Assembly (NCBI GenBank): GCA_016647705.1
Contig: CM028333.1
Span: 22,066,243-22,130,242 of the forward strand
Length of the DNA: 64,000 bases
Direction: 5' to 3'
Origin: Eucommia ulmoides
Lineage: Eukaryota > Streptophyta > Magnoliopsida > Garryales > Eucommiaceae
Positions 11,328 to 22,350 of this stretch are shown piece by piece. Numbering within the stretch: the stretch's first letter is position 1; every line of letters begins with the position of its first letter. The notes under the pieces are model-generated. The model had not been told where the DNA came from and did no database searches. It saw only the letters and a program-made list of their open reading frames with translations. The translations under genes and the position numbers were made by a program.

Positions 11328-12663
11328 AAATATAGAGATAAAATGGTATTTTCACATTTTTTTAATTTTTTTAATGATTTTTTCTTTTTATTTATTTGTT
11401 TCTCTCTCTTTCTTCCCACCCCTCCCCCCACGCTCAACTCTCTCTCTCTCTCTTCCTCCTTCCCTCTTCTTGCTTGTCCCTCCCTCTCTCTCCCGGCTGA
11501 AACCACCCCGTAACAGGGATGAAACACCCTTCACCCCCTATTGTAAGGGTGAAACACCCCCTGTTACGTGATTTCATGGTCTTTATCATCATGATTCCGA
11601 TCATGTTCCCCTAACTCAAATGGTACTACGTCATATTCGCCTACGTCCTCTCACTTTCCCTCAGCTTTTGAAACCCCTACGGTGTCGACCTCACTGACAT
11701 GAACATGGCCTACAACTCGATAAGGTTGCTTTCTTCATCCTTTCAGCCTTGGCGGGAAAACAAGACGGCGTGGTCGCTGGTCTGGTTGGTTGGGGCATGA
11801 TCAAATCGATCGTTTCCATCTCATCCGATCTGATGTACGATTTCAAAACAGGACACTTAACCCTGTTATTGATCCAAGCCATCAGAACAGCCATGGGCAA
11901 TGTCGTCGCTCCATTAACATTCTTTCTATTCTACAAGGAGTTCGATGTCTGAAGCCCTGACGACGAATACAAAGTTCCATAAACCCTAATTTACAGAAAC
12001 ATGGCGATTTTGGAGGTCGAGGGATTCTACGCCTTTCCCCGCCACTACTTGGAGCTCTACTATGGGTTCTTCGCGTTCTCCGCCATCACCAATCTGGCGC
12101 GTGACGTGACGCCGGCGAAGGTCGGGAAGTGGGTCCCGCTACCGATGGACATGGCAGTGTCATTCCTTGTCGGGGGTTACTTCGCCGTCGTGGACATGTG
12201 CATCAAGAGCCTGGCCGTAGTCGCGTGACACAGGCTCGACGAGAAAATAGTGGGGTTGATGGTGCCGGCGGTGGTATTGGGGTTTATCTGCGGAAATGGG
12301 TTGTGGATTTTGCCGTCTTCCATACTTGTGCTGGCGAAGATCAACCCTCCCATATGCATGAATTTCTTGCCTACAAAGAGCAACTGAAAGTAAAAGGAAT
12401 GGGGAAGAAGAACACTAATAAAATAGTGGAGTTTTGAGAAAGAATGAAAGAAGTTTTGAGCGGGAGAGAGAGAGATGGAGGGAGGAAAAGAGAGAGAGAG
12501 AAAAGTCAAAGAAGAAAAAGAAAAAAGAAAAGAAAAAGAAAGAATAATTAAAAAATGATTAATGAAACGCTGATACATAGATGGTTTAAAATAAAATGCT
12601 CAAACGGAGAGGGACCACTTAGAAATGTGTCAATAGTTAGAAGATTTAAAATATACTTTTCCC
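11189..12663 (+). mobile_element. Pack-MULE, non-autonomous, carrying a YSL gene fragment
   Basis: The element begins GGGAAAAGTACATTTTAAAC and ends with the inverted form, TTTAAAATATACTTTTCCC. It is flanked by a perfect 9-bp direct repeat, TAAATAATA, at 11180-11188 and 12664-12672, the size typical of MULEs. The terminal inverted repeats run about 110-150 bp and share GTCCCTCTCCGTTTGAGCAT in opposite orientation (near 11044 in the extra left end and 12595-12615 on the right). Pyrimidine-rich (11383-11495) and purine-rich (12440-12545) tracts inside each end also mirror one another. The interior is a host transporter fragment with no transposase. It could have moved only with help from an autonomous MULE. 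Confidence 0.82.
11576..12387 (+). pseudogene. Yellow Stripe-Like (YSL) metal-nicotianamine transporter, captured C-terminal fragment
   Basis: YSL proteins of the oligopeptide-transporter family move metal-nicotianamine chelates across plant membranes and are usually about 650-700 residues with about 14 membrane segments. This fragment covers roughly the last 260. It starts MVFIIMIPIMFP, then shows DLTDMNMAYN, GMIKSIVSISSDLMYDFK, VVAPLTFFLFYKEFDV, MAILEVEGFYAFP, VGKWVPLPMDMAVSFLVGG and ICGNGLWILPSSILVLAKIN, ending at TGA 12385. Several residues of the usual HLTLTSPRSM loop are missing. There is a frameshift before 11749, and stops lie at 11950, near 11980 and at 12226. It is more GC-rich than its surroundings, as expected for recently captured coding DNA. 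No introns are obvious, so either a late exon or a processed copy was captured. Not functional. Confidence 0.85.
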
Positions 12664-12784
12664 TAAATAATATTTATAACTTATGTAAACAAAATTTTAA
12701 AAATAGAGAAATTGAAGAGAATCAAGATATGAAGTTTTACAAGTTCTCCTTCATTCTCAAGTTTAGTCTTCTAATTTTAGTTTG

Positions 12785-12785
<1 letters not shown>

Positions 12786-12824
<39 letters not shown>
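12786..12824 (+). repeat. (TA)n microsatellite
   Basis: About 19 uninterrupted TA units just right of the Pack-MULE. Confidence 0.9.
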
Positions 12825-12827
<3 letters not shown>

Positions 12828-12841
12828 AACTTATAGTGGAG

Positions 12842-12948
12842 GTCATGATCAATTATTATTGATGATGGTGGAGGCCAAAAAAAAAAAAAAGTCATGATCA
12901 ATTATTATTGATGATGGTGGAGGCAAAAAAAAAAAAAAAAAAAAAAAA
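12842..12948 (+). repeat. Two-copy 49-bp tandem duplication with poly(A)
   Basis: The block GTCATGATCAATTATTATTG...GGTGGAGGC followed by an A run occurs at 12842 and again at 12891. The second copy ends in a longer A tract. Recent replication slippage is likely. Confidence 0.85.
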
Positions 12949-13657
12949 GTATAAGAAGGTACCAGATGGATTGAAAGAGACATTCTCTATCACCAAAGTA
13001 TTATATTTATTTATTGGCAAATTAATAGGTTTTGGTCCTCCTAGTTGTAGCATTTTTTTTATTTGGCCCTTCAGTTCTTTTTTTTTTTTTTTTGCAATTA
13101 GTCCCTCTAATTTGTAACTGTTATTCCAAGTAGCTCTTGTTATTCCAAGTAGCTCTTTCGTTAGAATTAAGGTTAATTTTAACTGGAAAATTATACTTTA
13201 CCCCAAAATTTTGACTTAAAGAATTACATTTTACCTCCATATACTTTAAGAAAATAATCCTTTATTATATTACTATGAAACTCCACACTGAACACCCATG
13301 TATAATTTTTTGGTCCTCCAAATATAGTGTTTCTAGAGTTCAGACTTCTACTAACCTTTATTAAGTTTTCAGCCCATAAAGAATCTTTGGGAAAATGTCC
13401 CTAATATTACTCATAACTGTTCATTCATATTTACAAAACCGTCATTTTGTCTTATGCAACAAGACAATAATATGCAACATGACATTAACGCTAACATAAA
13501 TGTTCAGCAATACACCTTGCCTATGTTTTTTTTTTTTTTTTTTTTTGTCAAACCTTGCCTATGTTACAAAATTACGATTTGAATTTCACGTTAACGTTAC
13601 CACATTTTCATATTTTTTTTGTGTGTATTCACGTTAACGCATCTTCCTCATCTGTTT

Positions 13658-15733
13658 TGTTGGCCTAGTGAAATACCTAAGAGGGCGGTGAATTGGGTAG
13701 TTAAAAAAATTATCAGAAAAAAAATACTTTAATAACCCAAATAATTAATTTTAATTTTAAATTAATTATTATCTTTATATCACAACAGAAATATAAAATC
13801 ATTTAGGTGCACACCAAATAACAAAAATAAATAATGTAAAGATAACAGCACATCAGAAATTTATATTGGTTCACCAAGCTACTCTTGACTAATCCAGTCC
13901 TCCTAGCCCCACGGAGAGTCGCACCCACTAAACTCAAAATTCCTTTAAAGGTAGAAACCAAACTCTCACAATGATTCTTTTATAGGCTCAGAATCAGCCT
14001 TTACAAATTCTTTTCCACAAGTTTAGGAATAGCCTCTACTTTTTATAAGCTCAAGAATAACCTAATCCTTTTTAAAACAAAAGCTAAAGATTCAAAACCT
14101 CACAAACACTTCAAATATCCTTTTACCGGTAAGGATTGAACCGTTACAAAATTCTCACAAAATAATTCATTTAGGAAGAATTACTACCTCAATCTCTTTA
14201 CAGGAAGAGACTGAAACCAGATACCCTTAGATTAAATACTCCCAACAGTATTTAATCCGTCACTCAACTCACCAATTAAGAATTGACAAGTGATTTTTCT
14301 CACTCGGAGCTTCTACCACTTCAGATAAATTAAAACTCAATTAATATCCCAAAACTAGTGATAGAAAAGTGAAAGATTCAAAATCTGATTTTAAACAAAA
14401 ATTGGGTAGCACGTAATTGAGCACGTAATCAGATTTCTTCAAGAAATTGTTTCAAAAATATTTTTCAGCAAAAAATCGGCAAACAATTTCAAAGATCAAA
14501 TTCCAAATATAATCAAATAATACTAAATAGAAAGTAATTTGAAAAGATCTCACCCGGATTCTACCAAATAAATAATGATTAGCAATGCAACTTCAAATCG
14601 ATGATCAACAATAATTTTCTTTAATATCTCAAGAATGATTTTCAAGACAATTCTCACAAAACTCTCAGTATGATAACTCTTAGAAAGCACGAGAGCTGAA
14701 TAGCTCAGAATAATTGATATCTCATCACCCTTTGAAGTGAAAAACACAGGTTTATTTAAAAGAGAATAAAATAAGCTCTCCAACGGCTAGTTCCCACTTG
14801 TTATAATATTTAATTACTTTTATAGACTCCTTATATTATTAAGACTTCATCCTGGTTCAAATCACTTAATTATGGCTTTTAAACTTCTCAATTAAGTCCT
14901 CCAAATATTTCTCAATCACAAATAAATAGGATAGAAAGAATTACATATACCAAATTAAAAAATATTCAAATTTAACGAACCATATCTATAGGGATATCAT
15001 AATATATATTACATATCTTAAATAATATCAAATCCCTAAAATATCTCTCAAATCTTAACCATAAAAAGGTTAGTAATGACTACTTTTAGAATAAAATTCG
15101 GAATTCCACAAAATCTTGAAACAATACCATAAGTCGATTTGTTTGTCAACTTACCAGTTCAGAGAGTTTCATAAGTTGACCTGTCTATCAACTTACCAAT
15201 CTAGATAGTTTTATAAGTCGACCTGTCTATCAACTTACCAATTTAGATACTTTCACCTTTGGACATAGGTCAACCTACTTGTCGATCGACTATATTGGAA
15301 TCCTTCCTTAATTCAATTTTAATCTATTTTCTTCAACGTTTTCGTCCCTTTAACCAATTTCTTTTTTCAATTTTCTCCACTACATTCTTAAATCCCTTTT
15401 TAATCAATTATCTTTACTTCTTTTTCAATAACACATAAGAGCAAATAATTTCACTAATTAGGATCCTATCAAAACACACATAAACTTTTAAAAAACTTTT
15501 GTGTCGTGTGTGATTCTAATTGGGATATTAAGAGTTGAAATTTAACCTGAATTGTTTTCCCCAGGTTCTTCAAATTCTTCAACCTTTTAATCATTCATAA
15601 TCTTTTAGCATCTATTCATTACTTGTTATCATATCTTCATCATTGGAACTAATAAACTGAAACATTCAATTAAACCGTTAGTTCCACAAAAAATATCAAC
15701 ATTTAATTGTTCATCAAAATCTTAGGATCAACA
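13658..15733 (-). mobile_element. Solo LTR, 2076 bp, copia SIRE-like, fossil
   Basis: It begins TGTTGGCC and ends GATCAACA and is flanked by the perfect 5-bp repeat TGTTT at 13653-13657 and 15734-15738. Read on the minus strand it starts TGTTGATCC, the usual start of SIRE/Maximus-type copia LTRs. The plus-strand text CCTAAGAGGGCGGTGAATTG also matches a phrase common in those LTRs. There is no internal coding region, which is the expected product of recombination between two LTRs. It splits the GTTAACGTTAA array. Family assignment is from memory of such sequences; boundaries and duplication are seen directly. Confidence 0.8.
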
Positions 15734-15738
15734 TGTTT

Positions 15739-16205
15739 GTATACGTTAACGCTAACGTATCTTCACTATCGGACGGTGTGTTTTAGCGTTAACATATTTT
15801 TCTTTTTGGAGGTTCTGTGTGTTAACGTTAATGCAATTTATATTTTTTTACCCCATGTATGTTTGCGTTAATATTAACTCACTGTGTGTGATATTTTGTC
15901 TTTTTGTGCTGAGTGAGCGTTAACGTTAATAAACATTTTTTCGGTCTCTCTGTGTATGTCAACGCATTTTTATATTCTTTTTATTTGTGTTAACATTAAT
16001 GCATCTTTTTCATCTGCTTGTGTGTATTAGAGTTACGTATCTTTTTTTTTTTTTTTTGGATTTTATGTTAACGTTAACATGATTGTACTGTATCTGCTGT
16101 TTGTGTATTTGGGTAGGGGTTCGTTAATGTTAATGCACACTTTTTAGCCTCTTTGTGTTAACATTAACGCATTTGATGTTCTTTTTTGTGTATGTTAACG
16201 TTAAT
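15739..16205. repeat. Degenerate array of GTTAACGTTAA(T/C)GCA motifs
   Basis: The palindromic core GTTAACGTTAAC or a one-to-two base variant recurs near 15743, 15786, 15820, 15863, 15918, 15958, 15989, 16066, 16121, 16158 and 16194. Three more lie left of the solo LTR, near 13477, 13590 and 13631. Spacing is about 35-75 bp, with T-rich CATCTTTTTCATCTG-like text between. The array was one block before the solo LTR inserted. It may be a degraded minisatellite or a subterminal binding-site array of the surrounding element. Confidence 0.65.
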
Positions 16206-16299
16206 GAGAGACAAAAAGAGAGTTGAAGAACGGCAGTAACGAAGCTGACGGAGGAACGACGACAGCGACTGCGAGTTCAAACGGCATGACGAGAGCTGA

Positions 16300-16527
16300 A
16301 CAATGATGGAGATCAGCTCGATTGGACGAAAACCCAGATCTTGGTTTCCAAAACCTTGATTTCCAGAGAATGAGTTGTTTTCTTCCTCACGTTCAATTAG
16401 TAGCTTAAGCAATCTATCTGAGGCTCCAGTATGTAAGAACTGATCCGAAAGAGCAAGAGTATCAATTAATTTTTCTTCTTCAATCAATTGGTCAATGATG
16501 AATAGCTCAATGCAAGTAGAACACAAT
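16300..16527 (-). pseudogene. Possible captured host exon (ZFYVE26-like?)
   Basis: Inside a 120-codon minus-strand frame, the part CSTCIELFIIDQLIEEEK, LIDTLALSDQFLHTGASD and RLLKLLIEREEENNSFSG looks like real alpha-helical protein. It resembles my memory of a helical stretch in plant FYVE zinc-finger protein 26 homologues, where GASD-LL-LLIE is followed by a Gly-rich turn. That identification is tentative. The remainder of the frame (after NQGFGNQD) does not look like the same protein. A short exon without its neighbours inside an inverted-repeat unit fits gene-fragment capture by a MULE. The alternative is a fortuitous frame. Confidence 0.4.
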
Positions 16528-16702
16528 TAACATTTTCACACCAAGCACACGACTACAATATCAAGCACATAGAACTGAGCAAACAATACCCTGACTTCCC
16601 AAAAAAAGAAAAACCAAGATAGAAATAACAACCTCCAAAGAACGAGTTCAGCTACTTATTGAACGTAAGGCCATGGACAGCGACGAGCTATTTGTTCTTT
16701 CT

Positions 16703-17094
16703 TGTTGGAATATTTTATGGGTTAACATTAATTAAATTAATTATTTTACAAAAATGGGTTAATGAATAGTCTATTATTTAAGCAGCCCAAATAATCAGTG
16801 ATCATATTTTGATTTGGGCTGTGGCGTCTTTTATTTAGAAGCCTAATTAAATTGTAAGTGTAGATTTAGGGTTTCATTGAAACCCGTTATGAGAGGGCCC
16901 AACAAGAAACCCTAGTATATATAACTAGGTCCCCTCCCTAATCTAGATTAAGGATTTCTTCATGAGCCAAAATAATAAAACTCAATGCATGAATTGACTT
17001 CTTTAAGCCCTCATGTTTGCTCTTTAAAATAATAGAGACAAACTTTTTTTTACTAAAATAATAATTTATCATAGTTTATTCATCATATAACTCA
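16703..17094 (+). mobile_element. 392-bp LTR, probably Ty1/copia-like, fossil
   Basis: It starts TGTTGGAATATTTTATGG and ends ATAACTCA, two bases before a textbook initiator-Met primer-binding site, so this is a 5' LTR in plus orientation. A TATA-like ATATATAACTAGG lies near 16917. No matching 3' LTR is seen downstream, and no gag or pol can be read in the 17.1-22.5 kb region, so the element is either a coding-free derivative or a broken copy. Confidence 0.7.
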
Positions 17095-17200
17095 GTTGGT
17101 ATCAGAGCTTGTCTCTATTATTTTAAAGAGCAAACATAAGGGCTCAAAGAAGTCAATTCATGCATTGACTTTTATTATCTTGGCTCATGAAGAAACATCC
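16952..17200. repeat. Long hairpin: 91-bp inverted repeat straddling LTR end and primer-binding site
   Basis: The left arm at 16952-17042 (inside the LTR) and right arm at 17109-17200 (just after the primer-binding site) are reverse complements with about five or six differences. Shared blocks include CATGAGCCAA, ATGCATGAATTGACTTCTTT and TGCTCTTTAAAATAATAGAG. The 66-base loop holds the last LTR bases and the whole primer-binding site. See findings for possible origins. Confidence 0.9.
17097..17108 (+). other. Primer-binding site for initiator tRNA-Met
   Basis: TGGTATCAGAGC, complementary to the 3' end of plant initiator tRNA-Met, the usual primer of plant Ty1/copia elements. It lies two bases after the LTR end and sits in the loop of a long hairpin. 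Confidence 0.85.
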
Positions 17201-18003
17201 CAAAGTCTACTTTACATTCAAAGTACTTTTCAATTGATCATGAAGATGTGGCCCTAGTTCGGATTAGATGATTGGGTAGTTGCATATTACTCACAAAATG
17301 AGCTATAAATGGTGTGTTTATTTTATTTTAGGGATATTATTCTTAGTTGAATCCCACACCATTTGTGTTACTTAATCCTAAGCTAAGGTTTTCTTTGAGA
17401 CTAAGTTAGATCCATTGAGTTTTCTACTTTAAAACTCTTGTTTGATGTTGGACGTGTTGAATTTTACGTCGATGTTGGGTTTTCACCCGATATCCATTCG
17501 TAATAGTTTGTCAAAAGTCCACATTGCCCCTGATAAAAACGTCGACATTCATTTTATAGAGTTGAATAGTGGCAATGAGGTGGTGGCAACGTTCAAGTGA
17601 TATAATAGAAGAAATTGAAATTAGGGTTAGTAGTTTTGATATTAAGTACCCCGAAAATTTAACTAGAATCTCACTTATTCCAAATAGTTTCAATTTAAAC
17701 GTATAAGATGTCTTATTAACTGTATATGTTCTTTTCTAAAGTGTAATGAACTGAAACTAGTAGAAAGGGTTAATTACACAATTAACACCTAAAATTTAGA
17801 GGTTGTGTAAAGTTGGTTGTTTTGATCATTGTCCATATGGCTGTTTTGTTCATGTAATTGATGGTTAAGAATCCTAAAGTGGATTTCCTTATCTTTCTAT
17901 TTGTTGTCTTTGTGAAATACTTACATAATGAGTGACATTATTGAGAGAATTATATCTTTGTTTTATTTTGATAACCTGATGGAGGCTAATTTAAATAGAG
18001 TAT
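17201..18003. other. Non-coding internal region after the primer-binding site
   Basis: No gag or pol can be read. Moderately AT-rich, with CTTGTTTGATGTTGGACG and GTCGATGTTGGGTTTTCACC as the only GC-richer stretches. Probably the internal leader of the LTR element at 16703. It stops at the duplication AGTAT of the next solo LTR. Confidence 0.4.
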
Positions 18004-19423
18004 TGATCGCTCAAAAATAATACCCTTAAATTGGTACCGCGATACTGATGTAGTACGGTGTTCAAGTAGGGTGTCGAACCACAGAGATCGGTCTTGTAAT
18101 TATCAATTTCTAATTATTTTTTCTTTCTTTAGTGAAAACGATTTTGATTTTAAAATAAGAAAAGAAAATACTAAATCTAAAATAAAAATAAAATAAAGAA
18201 CCAGGATAGGAATTGTGGGATTAGTATTTTGAGAATTATGTTTTTCTCGTATTTTCTATTTAAATCGGATTTGTATAAACGAGTGTTCCTAACTACAAGC
18301 CGGAACTACTCAGAAATATATGGATTGTTATTCTCCGGCATGATCTATCTTCGGTATTTAATTCCTACATTAAACTAATCTAAGGTGAATTAAAATCTAG
18401 GCATAAACCATCCAAACCAATAATCAATCCCCAAGAATACGATTATGTGGCCATTAAATCAAGACCACAGGTGCAAGATTTAATGTTCTAGCAATAATTG
18501 AATTCAAATCAAAATCTCTACAAGAACATTTTGACAATAAATTCAATTATAATTAAATTCATTTTTACGAACGGAATTCCTTCCACACAATTGTTTATAC
18601 GAAATTCAAATTTAAATAAGAAAAATACAATATTACATAAATTCAAAAGTACAATACCACAACCCTAACCTGGTTGAAGGAAGTTAGCTTCTCATTGTTG
18701 CATTGAGTGGTATTTTCTCGGATAATATCCTCACAAACACCATTTACATTTTGTACCCCAAACTATTCTCCCTTCCAAAAATAAAAATGAAATAAAAGAA
18801 AAACAAATAAGAAAATACTACAACTATTCTAAGAATGAAGTAGGAATATGGATTCTTTTGCTTTCAAACCTCCCATCTATTTATAGAATCAAAAAGGTGA
18901 GTTTTGGGGTGAATTTGAGTCAAAAGAGGAGGCTAGGGGTGCAAAAAGTCAAATATGGAGACCAATGGGGTTGTTGAGCAATTTGTCCACTGGAGTGGGC
19001 GCGGGTCGGGCCGGGTTCGGGTCAAAATGGTTTGACCCGCAGCACTATGTGGCTGCACAGAAGGACCATCTTCAAACGGTTGTATCTTTTTCACACGAAC
19101 TCCGATTTGGCTCTATAACCAGTCGTTGGAAAGCTTAAAGAGTCTACTTTCATATGCAACTTGTCTCATCTCAGAATTCCAACTGTATAATTATTTATGT
19201 CCAAAACAATGGACAGTGGTCTTGATTCTAGTACCGAAAATCGCGACTTTTATCCGTTTGATCATTTTCTCTGAATTTTGCTCCAAATTAACATGGTTTT
19301 GTACCATTTCCAAAATCCTACAAAAAAAAATAAAACAACTTAATTTATAATATTTTAATTTATTTAAAAGATTAACAAAACTTAATTTAGTAGTATTAGA
19401 TCGCACAAAATGAGGTGCGATCA
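18004..19423 (-). mobile_element. Solo LTR, 1420 bp, Ty3/gypsy Athila/Tat-like, fossil
   Basis: It begins TGATCGCTC, ends GTGCGATCA, and is flanked by the perfect 5-bp repeat AGTAT (17999-18003 and 19424-19428). Read on the minus strand its last part has GTGGTTCGACACCC and TACATCAGTATCGCGG, which resembles the end of Athila/Tat LTRs such as those of the LARD at 30765. No internal region remains. It is inserted within the internal region of the LTR element at 16703. Confidence 0.8.
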
Positions 19424-20164
19424 AGTATTGTTGAAAAGTGATCGTAGATAATCATATATATGATATGTATTCACGATTTTTTGTGGTTTAAGTATGATGT
19501 TAATAACTAATTTGGTTATTGAGAAAATGAAATCTTTCATTTTCTGAATTTGGGTTATGTTTGGGTCAATATATTTGCATTTTGGAATGGTAGAAAGTAC
19601 TAAGTTAATTTTGTACAATTTTGTATGGATTTCTTCTTATATTGTCTGGACCTTAAAGTGTTTAATGAGTTATACATATACTTTGATGGGCTTGTAGGGC
19701 TATTAATTATTTATTAATTAACAAGCCTGATGGAATTATTAATATGGATAAATTATTCATGAACATATAAGAAGGCTTTGAATCGAAAACACTATTACTG
19801 TGACTAGAATATCTTTATAGAGATCCAAGTTTGGACTCATTATATAGACATTGATTTTGTGTTTGGGTCTATATAATATCTCAGCCAACTGGATTTTTTT
19901 TTAGTTATAACTTTCGGCCTTAAGTTTCAAATTAAGGAGCCCATAAAAACACTAATTATGATTAATTATAGTTTACCAATTTTTAAGTCCTTAATTTTCT
20001 TTATTCTATATAGAGATTAATTTAATAATTAGTTTCAGAGTGCAGTAAAATTATTGTTCAAATTTTTGTAATTATAATTGTTTGTTGATCACTGAAAGTA
20101 TATTTTTTAATGTACTTCATCTTATTTTAATCATATGCATATATGTCGCTAATATGCATTGCTA
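19424..20164. other. Non-coding internal sequence between solo LTR and tandem array
   Basis: AT-rich continuation of the sequence left of the solo LTR. A short inverted pair, GGCTTGTAGGG...TTAACAAGCCTG, lies near 19689-19730. No gene seen. Confidence 0.35.
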
Positions 20165-21125
20165 TGGTTGGACAATATTGTTTAGTTTTTCCAATTTGGA
20201 ACAGTTGCTTGTGAATTATTGAGATTATTTTACCAAAGTGATTTAACCAATATAATTTGCAAGTTTTCGGATTCCTATTTTGTTGATGGGAAACTTTTTA
20301 GATTAATTTGTGCATTCACCTACCCAAATTGAGTTATTGTGCAGATTAATTTAATTGTTGGGCAATATTGTTTAATTTTTCCATTTTGAAATGATTGCTT
20401 GTGAATTGTTGAGATTATTTTACCAAAGTGATTTAACCAACATAATTTGTAAGTTTTCAACTTCCTATTTTGTTGATGAAATTTTTTTTAGATTAATTTG
20501 TACATTTACCTACCCAAATGGGATTATTGTGCAAATTAATTTAATTATTGGACAATATAACTTAATTTTTCCCAATTTAGAACGTTTGCTTATGAATTGT
20601 TGAGGTTATTTTACCCAAAATGATTTAACCAATATAGTTTGCAAGTTTTCGAGTTCCTATTTTGTTGATGAAATTTTTTTTAGAATAATTTGTGCATTCA
20701 CCTGCTCAAAGAGGATTATTGTGCAGATTAATTTAATTGTTGGGCAATATAACTTAATTTTTTCTAATTTGGAACGTTTGCTTGTGAATTATTGCGGTTA
20801 TTTTACCAAAGTGATTTAACCAATATAGTTTGTAAGTTTTCAAGTTCCTATTTTGTTGATGAATTTTTTTTTAGATTAATTTGTGCATTCACTTACTCAA
20901 AAGGGGTTATTGTGTAGATTAATTTAATTGTTGGGTAATATAACTTAATATTTTTCAATTTGGAATGTTTGCTTGTGAATTGTTGAAGTTATTTTACCAA
21001 AGTAATTTAACCAATATAGTTTGTAAGTTTTCAAATTCCTATTTTGTTAATGAAAAATTTTCAGATTAATTTGTGCATTCACCTGCCCAAATGAGATTAT
21101 TATGCAAATTAATTTAATTGCATGA
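20165..21125 (+). repeat. 191-bp tandem repeat, five copies
   Basis: The marker TTGCTT(G/A)TGAATT occurs at 20205, 20395, 20586, 20778 and 20969, a period of 190-192 bp. Each unit also has TTAACCAATATA, CCTATTTTGTTGATG, TTTGTGCATTCACC and a GGACAATAT-like block in the same order. Units differ by point changes and small indels, so the array is not very young. A five-unit array with no gene inside suggests a satellite seed or a repetitive untranslated part of the LTR element that starts at 16703. Confidence 0.92.
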
Positions 21126-21289
21126 GAATATTATGTTAAATAAATGATTTAATAAATTTGTTTGCCTAAAGGGAATGAATTTTGAAAGATTATTTGTTTC
21201 ATTATATTTTGAAGGAAATATATGAATTTGAAAGTTAATCTACTAAAAGGGGATAGATTTTTAAATCTGTAAATTTTTCTTATTTTTTT

Positions 21290-22010
21290 TATTCTCGTGA
21301 TTAAAGAATAATTTTTTATTATAGACTCTGCCCAAAAGGGAGTTTATGGTAATATAATTGATTTTATATTGTATTGCCTATATTTAATTGAGTATTTTCC
21401 TCCATTGCCCATAATTGATTTAGTTGCAATTTTTTGTGAAAATAATTTCTTTTTGTTGTAAACAACAATAACGCCACAATGAAATTCTAAATTGATTCCT
21501 TGATTTAATGAGAATCTTTGTAATATTTTTGATTTATTGTAGACTCAGCTCAAATGAGAGTTTATGATGATGTAAATGATTCTTATATTGTGTCGCTTAT
21601 ATATATTTGAGTATTTTAATTGTTCGATTTAGTAGGAGTTTTCTTATATATTTTTTTTAATTTTATGATACGTTGTGACCACTATTGTTATGCGTTTTGC
21701 AAAATTAAATTCTATTTGATGATCATCATTATTGCACATTGTATTGTTACGTATTATATTATTTGAATCGATTATACTAAACCAAGATTTAAGACCTATA
21801 GAGTACAATGAACATATTGTGAATATGGATGTCATTGAGTCTTTCAATTCTCTGATTTAGTAGGACATTTTGTATTTTCTTTTATTTCGATGATTACGTT
21901 GTGACCACTGTTGTTATGCGTTTTACAAAATTGAAATATATTTGATGAACATCAATATTGCGTATTATATTGTCGCATATCATATTATTTGAATTGATTA
22001 TACAATATGA
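21290..22010 (+). repeat. Second-tier direct repeats of about 218-226 bp
   Basis: ATAGACTCTGCCCAAAAGGG (21321) returns as TAGACTCAGCTCAAATGAG (21540), and CGTTGTGACCACTATTG (21671) returns as CGTTGTGACCACTGTTG (21897) together with a following TTATGCGTTTT block. Two overlapping two-copy repeats of about 220 bp follow the 191-bp array. Confidence 0.7.
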
Positions 22011-22119
22011 TATCTTAAGATATTGTGCTTTAAGAATTACAGTTGTATACTTTTGGCTGTCACTAATAACTATTTTGAGATCTGATGATGTATTGTTAGT
22101 GATAGATGACTTGTTAAAG

Positions 22120-22350
22120 TCAAACAATTTCATATTATTGAGAAATTAAAGCAGTTTCATTTTGTTGAGAAACTGCAATTAATAATTTCATATTATTGAG
22201 AAATTACAGCAGTTTCATTTTATTGAGAAATTACAATTAGCAATTTCATATTGTTGAGAAATTATAACAGTTTCATTTTGTTGAGAAATTGCAGCAATTT
22301 CATTTTATTGAAAAACTGCAATTACAATTTTATTTTGTTGAGAAATTGTA
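22120..22350 (+). repeat. Minisatellite with TTTCAT(A/T)TT(A/G)TTGAGAAA core
   Basis: About eight units alternate between roughly 28 and 33 bp. Each has a TTTCAT-TTGTTGAGAAA core followed by TTGCA- or TTACAA-type ends. This is the third tier of tandem repetition in the 20.1-22.4 kb block. Confidence 0.8.

Noticed and set aside
11576-12387. Working YSL transporter gene
   Set aside because: Only the C-terminal part is present, with a frameshift and three stops, inside a Pack-MULE.
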